Source of the DNA: Actinomycetota bacterium
Lineage (GTDB): Bacteria > Actinomycetota > UBA4738 > HRBIN12
Length of the DNA: 64,000 nt
Assembly (NCBI GenBank): GCA_035697485.1
Contig: DASSCU010000015.1
Span: 124,001 to 188,000 of the forward strand
Reading direction: 5' to 3'
The notes under the pieces were generated by a model, which worked only from the letters and a program-made list of their open reading frames with translations, was not told the DNA's origin and searched no databases. The stretch's first letter is position 1, and each line of letters begins with the position of its first letter. This document shows, piece by piece, positions 7,720-15,248 of this stretch. Made by a program: the position numbers and the translations under genes.

Positions 7720-8775
7720 TCAGCTCCCGAGGTTCAGCAGGCGCGCGGCGTTCCCGCCAAGGATCTGCGACAGCTCGGCGTCGCTGAGGCCCTCGATCGA
7801 ACAGATCAGCTCGACGGGGTCGTCCTCGCCCATGTCGTAGGGGTAGTCGGTACCCAGCAGCACGTGGTCGGCGCCGTACCGCTCGATCAGCGCCGCCAAC
7901 TCGTACGCGTCGTACAGCATGGTGTCGAAGTACAGCCGCTTGAGGTAGGTGCTCGGCGGGTGATCGGGGATGAACTCGCGGACGTCGGCGCGCGCACGCC
8001 ACGCGTGGTCGTAACGGGAGGGGTAGGACGGCAGGTACCCACCGCCGTGCACGATGCACATCTTGAGATCGGGGACCCGCTCCAGGACCCCGCCGAAGAT
8101 CAGCCGAGCCAGGAAGACGGTCGAGTCGAGCGGCATACCGATCGTGTTGATCAGGTAGTAGGCAGCCAGACGCTCACCCTGGGTGAACCCGTTCGGGTGC
8201 ACGACGAGCATCAGGTCGAGGTCACGGCAGCGCTCGAAGAACGGCAGGAACCGCGGATCGTCGAAGTCGTCGCCGTTCACGTTCGTGCAGATCTCGATGC
8301 CGGGGAACCGGAGATCGTCCGCGATGCGTTCGAGCTCATCCAACGAAGCGCCGACGTCTTGAAGGGGCACCGTGCCGAGCCCCACGAACCGGTCGGGATG
8401 CTCGGCGACCACGCTCGCGATGTTGTCGTTCTGCATCCGGGCGAGCTTCTGGCCGAGATCGGGCTCGGCCCAGTAGTAGTACTGGGGTGGCGCCACGGAG
8501 ATCGCCTGGATGTCGATGCCCATGCGATCCATGTCGGCGAGCCGCTCCTGGACCACGGTGAGCTTCGGCACGATCTCCGCGAAGTGCCGCTCGTTGTACG
8601 CGGCGCTCGCCGGACCCGCGAAGTGCACGAACGGATCCTTCTCCGGCGAGAAGGACGGCCGGGCCATCTGGTCGGCGTCGGTCGACCCGACATGGCAATG
8701 GATGTCGATCGTCACCGTGCCCTCGGGACGACGCCGCCGGTCGGCCGTCTCTCCACCGCTGCCGCGCTCGTTCAC
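7720..8775 (-). CDS. Amidohydrolase family protein (ACMSD-like metal decarboxylase/hydrolase)
   Basis: A 351-residue TIM-barrel amidohydrolase of the amidohydrolase-2 type, close in layout to 2-amino-3-carboxymuconate-semialdehyde decarboxylase. Metal ligands are visible as IDIHCH near residue 25, His in VVHPNG, His in IVHGGG and Asp in LLGTDYPYDM. The GTG start at 8775 overlaps the previous gene's stop in a GTGA, favouring it; a later GTG at 8714, nearer the HxH motif, is possible. It is fourth in the operon. Decarboxylation or C-C hydrolysis is inferred from family, not proven. Confidence 0.87.
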   Translation of the reverse strand: MNERGSGGETADRRRRPEGTVTIDIHCHVGSTDADQMARPSFSPEKDPFVHFAGPASAAYNERHFAEIVPKLTVVQERLADMDRMGIDIQAISVAPPQYYYWAEPDLGQKLARMQNDNIASVVAEHPDRFVGLGTVPLQDVGASLDELERIADDLRFPGIEICTNVNGDDFDDPRFLPFFERCRDLDLMLVVHPNGFTQGERLAAYYLINTIGMPLDSTVFLARLIFGGVLERVPDLKMCIVHGGGYLPSYPSRYDHAWRARADVREFIPDHPPSTYLKRLYFDTMLYDAYELAALIERYGADHVLLGTDYPYDMGEDDPVELICSIEGLSDAELSQILGGNAARLLNLGS

Positions 8776-10469
8776 GCTCTCGCCTCCACCGTCATCAGCC
8801 GCTCCGTCACCGGGTCGGCCTCGAGGAGGGCGACGGTGCCGCGGTCACCGTCGACCGCCACGGGCGTGTCCGGCGCGGGCGCACCGGACACGCCCAGGCG
8901 CAGGCTCGTCACCGCGGGCACCCCGAGGGATCGGGCCACCTCGAACAGGTGAGCCCCCTCGTTCCCCTCGATCGTGACGAGCCCCGCACACCCCCAGAGC
9001 AGGGGCGCGATCTGCGGCAGCGGGCGTTGGGCGATCAGGACCGCCCGCGGGCCGGGGCGGCCGGCTCCGGCGACCAGGGGGTGTGCCACGCCCGCCCCGA
9101 CACCGGGGGCGACGGGGAGACCCACGGACACCTCGCCGCCTGCGAACACCACCGAGGCGATGAACGGCTCCCATCGATCAGGTCCGTGGGAGATCGTCGC
9201 CCGGTCACTCGCATCGCGCGCCGCCAACTCGAGATCGTGAGGCGTCAGGCGCCAGATCGTCTCCGGGTGGGAGAGCGCGCCCCTGCCCACCAGCGCCTCC
9301 CCGAGCCCTCGGATCGAACCGAGGAGCCGGGCCGCCACGGCACGATCAGGCCGGCGGAGCCGACCGAAGGTGTCCGGATCCGACCCGTCGGCGTCACCCG
9401 ACAGAAGGGTGCGAGCCGCCTCGGACCACGATGCGCCCGCAGTCTGGGGGTCGGTCCCCCAGACGTGCGCACGGAGCTCGGCGGCATCAGCGAGGATCCG
9501 CTCGTACGCAGCGGTCGGATCGGTGACGACGGTCGGCGCCGGATCGAGCGGCTCGTCGAAGGTCACCGCCCACGGCAGCACGGTCAGCTCCCCGATCGGC
9601 CCGGGGAACCGCAGGGCGAGCCGCGCGAGCCGTCGCTCCATCGTGGTCGAAGGCCGGGCGGGCTCCTCGAGATGGAAGGGGGGGGCCGGTGCCGCCACCG
9701 GGTTCCTGACCTGCAACAGACGGATCTCGGCGTCCGCGATCCCCCACTCGATCACGCTGGCGCCGAGGCGGTCGACGACCCGCCGCGCCAGCTCCGCGAC
9801 CCCCAACACCACGACCGGCGCGAAGCCCTCAGCCACGAGGTGTCCCTCGACCCGGCCGTCGACGGCCACCGTCGCACTTCCCCCCTGCGCGCGGCCGGAC
9901 ACGAGCATCGCAGGGTCACCGCGCGCGCCGTGGACGGTCACCACGCCGTCGCTCGCCACTGACGCGGTGCCACCACCGTCGAACGGCAGCCAGGGCTGGA
10001 TCAGGCCCGCGACCGAGAGATCGGTCGGCGACATCCCCATCTCGTCGGCACGGGCGACGACGTCGCGGGAGAACAGCGACGCCGCGCATCCCAACAGCGC
10101 TGTTCGGAGGTCGTCGGGCCCGACTTCGTGATAGGTCGCGAAGGCTCCCGACCACCGCGGATCCCGCTCGAGCGGACTCGACGATCGCACGATCGCGCCG
10201 TGCCGGAAGCCCACGCACGCGGCATGCAGCGCCTCGAGCACAGAGGCGTCGATACGAGCCCCGGCGACCGCGAGCCGCGCGGCGGCGGGGCTCCGGCTCA
10301 GCGCGTTCCTCCCCTCGGCGACCGCGGGCGCCAGCGCGTCGGCCGGGACGACGACACCCGGCACCACCGGCAGGCCGCGAGCCACGGCCTCCGCGAGACC
10401 GGCAGCCTTGGCTCCGGAGACCGCGATCTCGCACGCCCGCGGATCGTCGAGGGTGAGCAGGTCCGGCAC
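8772..10469 (-). CDS. Short PEP synthase/PPDK-like phosphotransferase with mobile His domain
   Basis: A 565-residue protein of the PEP-utilising superfamily. The N-terminal ATP-grasp part shows GAKAAGLAEAVARGLPVVPG and VRSSSPLERD, and ends with IRLLQVRNP. The C-terminal part resembles the PEP-utiliser swivelling domain: LVTIEGNEGAHLFEVARSLG, where His about 507 takes the place of the phospho-histidine normally found in GGxxSH. It is much shorter than PEP synthase (about 790) or rifampicin phosphotransferase (about 860) and has a diverged middle. GTG 10469 lies 2 nt after the M24 stop. It probably phosphorylates a pathway intermediate through a phospho-His relay. Confidence 0.75.
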   Translation of the reverse strand: MPDLLTLDDPRACEIAVSGAKAAGLAEAVARGLPVVPGVVVPADALAPAVAEGRNALSRSPAAARLAVAGARIDASVLEALHAACVGFRHGAIVRSSSPLERDPRWSGAFATYHEVGPDDLRTALLGCAASLFSRDVVARADEMGMSPTDLSVAGLIQPWLPFDGGGTASVASDGVVTVHGARGDPAMLVSGRAQGGSATVAVDGRVEGHLVAEGFAPVVVLGVAELARRVVDRLGASVIEWGIADAEIRLLQVRNPVAAPAPPFHLEEPARPSTTMERRLARLALRFPGPIGELTVLPWAVTFDEPLDPAPTVVTDPTAAYERILADAAELRAHVWGTDPQTAGASWSEAARTLLSGDADGSDPDTFGRLRRPDRAVAARLLGSIRGLGEALVGRGALSHPETIWRLTPHDLELAARDASDRATISHGPDRWEPFIASVVFAGGEVSVGLPVAPGVGAGVAHPLVAGAGRPGPRAVLIAQRPLPQIAPLLWGCAGLVTIEGNEGAHLFEVARSLGVPAVTSLRLGVSGAPAPDTPVAVDGDRGTVALLEADPVTERLMTVEARA

Positions 10470-10471
10470 GA

Positions 10472-11710
10472 TCAGTCCACGACCGTGATCTCGTCGATCG
10501 GGAACGAGGTGATCAGCTCGTGCCCGGTGTCGGTGACGACGAGCATCTCCTCGAGGCGCACGCCGAAATCGTGGACCTTTCCGTGCTGGGTCTCGAGCGC
10601 GAACACCATGCCCGGCTTGATCTCGATGGGGTGGTCGAGCGACCAGATGCGCGAGATCACAGGCTGGTCGTACTGCGCGAGCCCGAGCCCGTGGCCCCAC
10701 AGGTTCGCGGCGGCCTCGTCCTCGTCCTCGTAGCCCCAGGTGTCCATCGCGCTCGGCCACTTCGAGGCGATGTCACGCGTGGTGACGCCGGGCTTCACCG
10801 CGTCGATCGAGTCGCGCAACCACGTCAGCGCGGTGTCGTAGTAGCTCTTCATCTCGTCGGTCGGCTTCCCGCCGACGCAGTACGTGCGATAGACGCACGA
10901 CTTGAACCCGTTCCAGGTCAACGCCGCGACGTCGATGATCACGAGCTCGCCCGGGCGGATGATGCGGTCGGAGAAGTTCCGCCAATTCGGCCAGGCGTTG
11001 GGGCCCGAGGAGACGATCACGTCCTCGACGTCTTCCACGCCGGGGAACGAGTAGAGGTACTCGAACCCGTGGGCCGCCACCTGGTTCTCGGTGAGTCCGG
11101 GGCGGATGAACTGGGTCATCTCGTAGTGCAGCGCGTCGCAGATCGACCCCACGATGCGCGAGCAGTTCTGCTCGTCGGGGCTCTTGACGGCACGGGCCTC
11201 CATCATCGGGGTCATGCCGTCGGTCCAGGTGATGCCGGCACGCTCGAACGTCTTCATCATCGTGATGTCGATGAAGTCCACGCCGAGCGGCTTGTCCCTG
11301 ACGCCGGCGTCCTCGAGGTCGCCGACCAGCGCGTCGGTGAACTTGTCGACCTGCATCTGTGCGGCCGGTCCCGCGGCACCCTTGATCCATGCGAATGAGT
11401 GCCGCACGTTCTCCTGGGGGATCCACGGGGAGTGTGCCTTGATGTGGATGCCGATGTCTCCCTGCTCGTACAGGATCGGCTCCTTGCCCTCCACGAGCAC
11501 CGCGTAGCGCAGCCCCGGCTTCAGCTTGTTCCACCCCGGGGTGAGGGTGGAGGTGACGTACCGGATGTTCTCGTCGTACATCAGCAGCATCGCGCCGAGG
11601 CCGTGGCGGGCCATCGCGTCGCGTGCCCGATCGAGCCGGTACGCGCGCACGGCGTCCCAGTCGATGCCCCGCTTCCACTCGATGTTGGCGTAGCCGAACG
11701 CTTCCTTCAT
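10472..11710 (-). CDS. M24 family protein (creatinase/Xaa-Pro aminopeptidase-like), altered metal site
   Basis: A 412-residue pita-bread-fold protein with a creatinase-type N-terminal domain (residues 1-165) and an M24 C-terminal domain. Four of five metal ligands are recognisable: Asp in VIIDVA, His in WGHGLG, Glu in ALETQ and Glu in RLEEML. The second Asp, normally in SDxTRT, is replaced: here the sequence is KSCVYRTY. It may therefore bind one metal or act like creatinase, which is metal-free. ATG 11710 has GGAGGAAGG upstream. It is second in the operon, behind the DRE-TIM lyase. Confidence 0.85.
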   Translation of the reverse strand: MKEAFGYANIEWKRGIDWDAVRAYRLDRARDAMARHGLGAMLLMYDENIRYVTSTLTPGWNKLKPGLRYAVLVEGKEPILYEQGDIGIHIKAHSPWIPQENVRHSFAWIKGAAGPAAQMQVDKFTDALVGDLEDAGVRDKPLGVDFIDITMMKTFERAGITWTDGMTPMMEARAVKSPDEQNCSRIVGSICDALHYEMTQFIRPGLTENQVAAHGFEYLYSFPGVEDVEDVIVSSGPNAWPNWRNFSDRIIRPGELVIIDVAALTWNGFKSCVYRTYCVGGKPTDEMKSYYDTALTWLRDSIDAVKPGVTTRDIASKWPSAMDTWGYEDEDEAAANLWGHGLGLAQYDQPVISRIWSLDHPIEIKPGMVFALETQHGKVHDFGVRLEEMLVVTDTGHELITSFPIDEITVVD

Positions 11711-11738
11711 GCCGACGTTCCTTCCTCCTGTCGAGAGC

Positions 11739-12956
11739 TCAAGCGGTGACCCGTTCGACGATCGCGGTGAACGCCTCGTCGTCGACCAGGCCCTTCGTCT
11801 GCAGCGAACAAGCCTTCACCTCGTCGAGGATCGCGAGGGCCTGCTCGTCGGTGGCCGACAAACCCAGCCGCTCGAGCGCCGCGGCGACCGAGTCGATGCC
11901 GGAGCCCTTACCGAGCACGAGCACCGGGGCCGGCTGACCCACGAGCTCGGGCCGGTAGGGGAAGCTCTCGGTCAGCTCGTCACCGACGTTGCGCACCCAG
12001 GTCGTGATGATGCCCGACTCCACGTTGTAGAGACGCTCGCCCACGACCGGGCGGTTCGATGGCTGCGAGACGCCCGCGATCTCCATCACCATCTTCGACA
12101 GATCGAAGAAGCGCTCGGTGCGGATGCCGGTGTCGAGCCCGTACATCGTGAGCAGGGCGAGCACCGTCTCCTCCATCGGCGTGTTGCCGGCGCGCTCCCC
12201 GATGCCGGTCACGGTCGTCTGGATCACCTCGACACCCTCGGCGATCGCGATGAGGGTGTTGGCGACCCCGAGGCCGAAGTCCATGTGGAAATGGGTCTCC
12301 AGCGGCACGCCCAGGCGCTCCCGGGTGCGCCGGACGAACAGCTGCACGCCGTGGGGCGAGAGCACGCCGAACGTGTCGACGAGGCCGACGGCGTCGACGT
12401 GCCCGTCGGTCGCGACCTTCTCCAGCAGGTCGAGGTACTCCGCGAGTCCGGCCCGGGTGGCGTCGATCGGGAAGAACGAAACCTTGAGGCCGAGCTCGTG
12501 GGCGAGCGAGGTCGCCTCGACCGAGGCGTCGATCGCGCGCTCGACCGGCCAGCGGTACGCCTGCTCGATCAGGTGGTGCGACGAGGGGATCTCCATCACC
12601 ACTCCGGTGACGCCGCAGTCGGCCGCGCGCTTGACGTCGTCGACCATGCACCGGCTGAACGCGTAGATCTCCGAGGGCAGCCCCGCCTTGACCATGAGCC
12701 GGACGGCCTCGTCGTCGGCGGGTGACACCGCGGGCAGGCCGGCCTCGATCCGGTGGACCCCGGCCTCCGCGAGCGCCTCGGCGATGCGGAGCTTCTCGTC
12801 GGCCGTGAAGACGACCCCGGCCTGCTGCTCACCGTCACGCAGGGTGACGTCGTGCACCTGCACCTGCGACGGCAGGTCGAACCCCTCGGTCACCTCCGGC
12901 AAGAAGTTCCACGGGCTCGTGAACCAACGATCGGTGTGCCATGGTTCCGACGTCAT
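11739..12956 (-). CDS. DRE-TIM metallolyase (isopropylmalate/homocitrate synthase-like)
   Basis: A 405-residue TIM-barrel protein with the HDVTLRDGEQQ metal/active-site motif near residues 35-45 and the THFHMD metal-binding His pair. It covers the catalytic domain plus a short C-terminal helical domain, lacking the regulatory LeuA dimer domain, so it is unlikely to be the leucine biosynthetic enzyme. Family members perform Claisen condensations with acyl-CoA or the reverse cleavage. It is first in the leftward five-gene operon, whose promoter overlaps the palindrome at 12991-13012. Confidence 0.87.
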   Translation of the reverse strand: MTSEPWHTDRWFTSPWNFLPEVTEGFDLPSQVQVHDVTLRDGEQQAGVVFTADEKLRIAEALAEAGVHRIEAGLPAVSPADDEAVRLMVKAGLPSEIYAFSRCMVDDVKRAADCGVTGVVMEIPSSHHLIEQAYRWPVERAIDASVEATSLAHELGLKVSFFPIDATRAGLAEYLDLLEKVATDGHVDAVGLVDTFGVLSPHGVQLFVRRTRERLGVPLETHFHMDFGLGVANTLIAIAEGVEVIQTTVTGIGERAGNTPMEETVLALLTMYGLDTGIRTERFFDLSKMVMEIAGVSQPSNRPVVGERLYNVESGIITTWVRNVGDELTESFPYRPELVGQPAPVLVLGKGSGIDSVAAALERLGLSATDEQALAILDEVKACSLQTKGLVDDEAFTAIVERVTA

Positions 12957-12990
12957 CGACCCTCCGTCCCTCCATCCGATCTCGGAGGTC

Positions 12991-13012
12991 TATACATAGC
13001 ACATTATGTATA
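12991..13012. promoter_or_regulatory. 22-bp palindromic operator between divergent catabolic operons
   Basis: A perfect inverted repeat TATACATA-N6-TATGTATA. It overlaps a rightward -10 candidate TATAAC (13009-13014) and leftward -10 candidates, so a bound protein would block both operons. It shares ATTATGTA with the divergent promoter at 3010-3022. The GntR regulator at 5193 is the only island-encoded candidate to bind both. Confidence 0.7.
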
Positions 13013-13061
13013 ACTTTGGTCAGGCCGGGAACGGCCGACCAGTCGACCGGAGAGGTGGTCC

Positions 13062-14462
13062 ATGGGCATCGAACCGGATCTCGCGATCGTGGGGGGCGTG
13101 ATCGTGACGGCCGACGGCACTCGGCGCGGCGATGTGCTCGTCAGCGACGGTCGCATCGCCCGGATCGTCCGTCGCGGGGCCTCACCTGCTGGCCGACGGA
13201 CCGTCGACGCCGCCGGCCTGCTCGTCATGCCGGGCATGGTCGACACCCACGTCCACCTGATGGATCCGGGAGCGACGGAACGAGAGGACTTCCCGACGGG
13301 AACGGCGGCCGCGGCGGCGCGCGGGGTCACCACGATCGTGGAGCACACCCATGCACATCCCGTCCGGACCGCCGACGAACTCTCGGACAAGCTCGCATCG
13401 GTGCGTGGCCGCTCACACGTGGACTTCGGCCTCGCCGCACACGTCTGGCCCGATCGGTTGCACGCACTGGAACCGGCATGGGCCGCGGGCGTGACGTTCT
13501 TCAAGGTCTTCACCTGCACGACCCATGGCGTCCCGGGTATCGAAGGGCCCACGCTTCGATCGGTGTTCGATCGGGTCGCGAGCTTCGACGGCGTCTGTCT
13601 CGTGCACTGCGAGGACGAGCGATCGACCGCCGAGGCGGAAGCCGCGCTCCGGGCCGAGGGACGCGAGGACCCGGCTCTGCTCGTCGAGTGGAGGTCGCCC
13701 GAGGCAGAGCTTCGAGCGGTCCGGGCGGTCACCGAGGCGGCCGGAGCGGCGGGTGCGCGGATCACGATCGCACACGTGAGCTCGCCCGAGGTCGCCCGGC
13801 TCGTCGAGGCAGCGCGGGCACGAGGGGCGCTCATCGCTGCCGAGGCATGTCCCCAGTACCTCCTGCTGGATGAGGACGAAGTGGAGCGGCACGGTCCGTT
13901 CCGGAAGTTCACACCGCCGGCACGGAACCGCTCGTCGGACGATCGGGCGGCGATGTGGCGACTGCTGTCCGACGGGGTCTTGACGCACGTGGCCTCCGAC
14001 CACGCGCCGTCGACGGTTGCCCAGAAGTCCGAGGGAGGCATCTGGGGGGCTCCGTTCGGGCTCCCGGGCCTTGACACGACGATGCGGCTGATGCTCGACG
14101 CGGTCGCGAAGGGACGTCTGCGCTGGCACGATCTCGTGCGCCGGTACTCCCTGGAACCGGCACGCCGTTACGGCCTCTCGGAGCGCAAGGGTCACCTGGA
14201 CCCTGGAGCCGACGCCGACATCGTGCTCGTCGATCCGGAGGCGTGGGTGACCATCAGCAACGACGACGTGATCTCGAAGGCGGGCTGGACCCCGTTCGCC
14301 GGGCTGCGCACCCAGGGCGACGTCGTCTCGGTGTTCCTGCGAGGTGAGGAGATCGCCGCGAACGGCGTGCCCTTCGGGTCCCGACCGGGGAGGTTCCTGC
14401 CGGGGCCCGGGGCGAGGACGAACGCATCGGCGATCGGTCGAGGGGAAGGAGCGGAGCGATGA
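13062..14462 (+). CDS. Dihydropyrimidinase/dihydroorotase/allantoinase-type amidohydrolase
   Basis: A 466-residue cyclic amidohydrolase. It has the DTHVHLMDPG metal motif at about residues 61-70, a Lys in VTFFKVFT at the position that is carboxylated in hydantoinases, His in LVHCED, His in IAHVSS, and Asp in VASDHAP. The C-terminal beta-domain contains GADADIVLVD. It opens cyclic ureides, hydantoins or imides; the exact ring is unknown. It is transcribed rightward from the operator at 12991 and overlaps the cyclase gene by four bases (ATGA), suggesting successive ring-opening or hydrolysis steps. Confidence 0.9.
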   Translation: MGIEPDLAIVGGVIVTADGTRRGDVLVSDGRIARIVRRGASPAGRRTVDAAGLLVMPGMVDTHVHLMDPGATEREDFPTGTAAAAARGVTTIVEHTHAHPVRTADELSDKLASVRGRSHVDFGLAAHVWPDRLHALEPAWAAGVTFFKVFTCTTHGVPGIEGPTLRSVFDRVASFDGVCLVHCEDERSTAEAEAALRAEGREDPALLVEWRSPEAELRAVRAVTEAAGAAGARITIAHVSSPEVARLVEAARARGALIAAEACPQYLLLDEDEVERHGPFRKFTPPARNRSSDDRAAMWRLLSDGVLTHVASDHAPSTVAQKSEGGIWGAPFGLPGLDTTMRLMLDAVAKGRLRWHDLVRRYSLEPARRYGLSERKGHLDPGADADIVLVDPEAWVTISNDDVISKAGWTPFAGLRTQGDVVSVFLRGEEIAANGVPFGSRPGRFLPGPGARTNASAIGRGEGAER

Positions 14463-15136
14463 TCGTGGACCTGAGCGTGACGGTGGATGCCACGACCCTG
14501 GGGCCACCGGCTGCCGGCAGCCCTCCGGTCGTGCTCGAGACGGTCACGAGGGGGCCGGGACACTGGCAGTCGAGCCGCCTCGCCGCCCTCCTGCACACCG
14601 GTTCGCACGTCGATACCCCGCTGCACGTGGTCGAGTCGGGCCGAGCGATCGAGGCCCTCAGGCTCGACGAGGTGTGCGGACCCGCCGTCGTGATCGACGT
14701 GCACGACGCCGGCGAGCGGGAGGCGATCGGTGCCGACCGCCTCCGGGCCGCCGGCAACCCGCCCGCCGAAGGCGACATCGTGGTGGTCCGCACGGGTTGG
14801 ACGGACCGTTGGTGGGGCCGCTTCCCCGGCTACTACACCCGATCACCGTTCCTCACTGAGGAGGCTGCGCGCTGGCTCGCTTCCATTCGCCCCAAGGCGG
14901 TCGTGGTCGACTTCTTCGAAGAGGAGTGCGCCGTCACGCCCGACTTCACCTCGGAGGACTTCGTCGTGCATCGAGCCCTGCTCGGCAACGACATCCCGAT
15001 CGTGGAGCAGGCCACCAACCTCGGCGCGGTCGGCGACCGATTCGAGCTGCGGGCCCCGTTCGTGCGCCTGGCCGGCGTGGAAGCCGCGCCTTGCCGGATC
15101 TACGCCGAGATGCCCGATGCCCGGGGTCCGCGGTAG
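14459..15136 (+). CDS. Cyclase family protein (second metal-dependent formamidase-like hydrolase)
   Basis: A 225-residue cyclase-fold hydrolase with a clear metal signature LLHTGSHVDTPLHV near residues 45-58 and a VVVRTGWT strand. It overlaps the hydantoinase-like gene by ATGA. It is only distantly similar to the other cyclase at 156-848, so both halves of the island carry this hydrolase type. Probable role: hydrolysis of an amide or lactone made by its partner. Confidence 0.87.
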   Translation: MIVDLSVTVDATTLGPPAAGSPPVVLETVTRGPGHWQSSRLAALLHTGSHVDTPLHVVESGRAIEALRLDEVCGPAVVIDVHDAGEREAIGADRLRAAGNPPAEGDIVVVRTGWTDRWWGRFPGYYTRSPFLTEEAARWLASIRPKAVVVDFFEEECAVTPDFTSEDFVVHRALLGNDIPIVEQATNLGAVGDRFELRAPFVRLAGVEAAPCRIYAEMPDARGPR

Positions 15137-15221
15137 AGGACTTTCACCGTCGCCTCCTCTCATGGCGGCCCGGCTCGATCGCCGCTACAGCCCGGATGCC
15201 CGGCGGCCGACAGGGAACGGG

Positions 15222-15227
15222 TAGTCT
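15222..15227 (+). promoter_or_regulatory. -10 box TAGTCT for the GH25 gene
   Basis: TAGTCT lies 21 nt before ATG 15249 in the 112-nt gap after the cyclase gene. It would give a leader of about 14 nt without an obvious ribosome-binding site. No clear -35 was seen. Confidence 0.35.
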
Positions 15228-15248
15228 CGACCTCGATCACCAGCCCTC

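Noticed and set aside
11709-12725. Long open frame opposite the DRE-TIM lyase
   Set aside because: No motif; the other strand has a complete enzyme with ribosome site and operon context.
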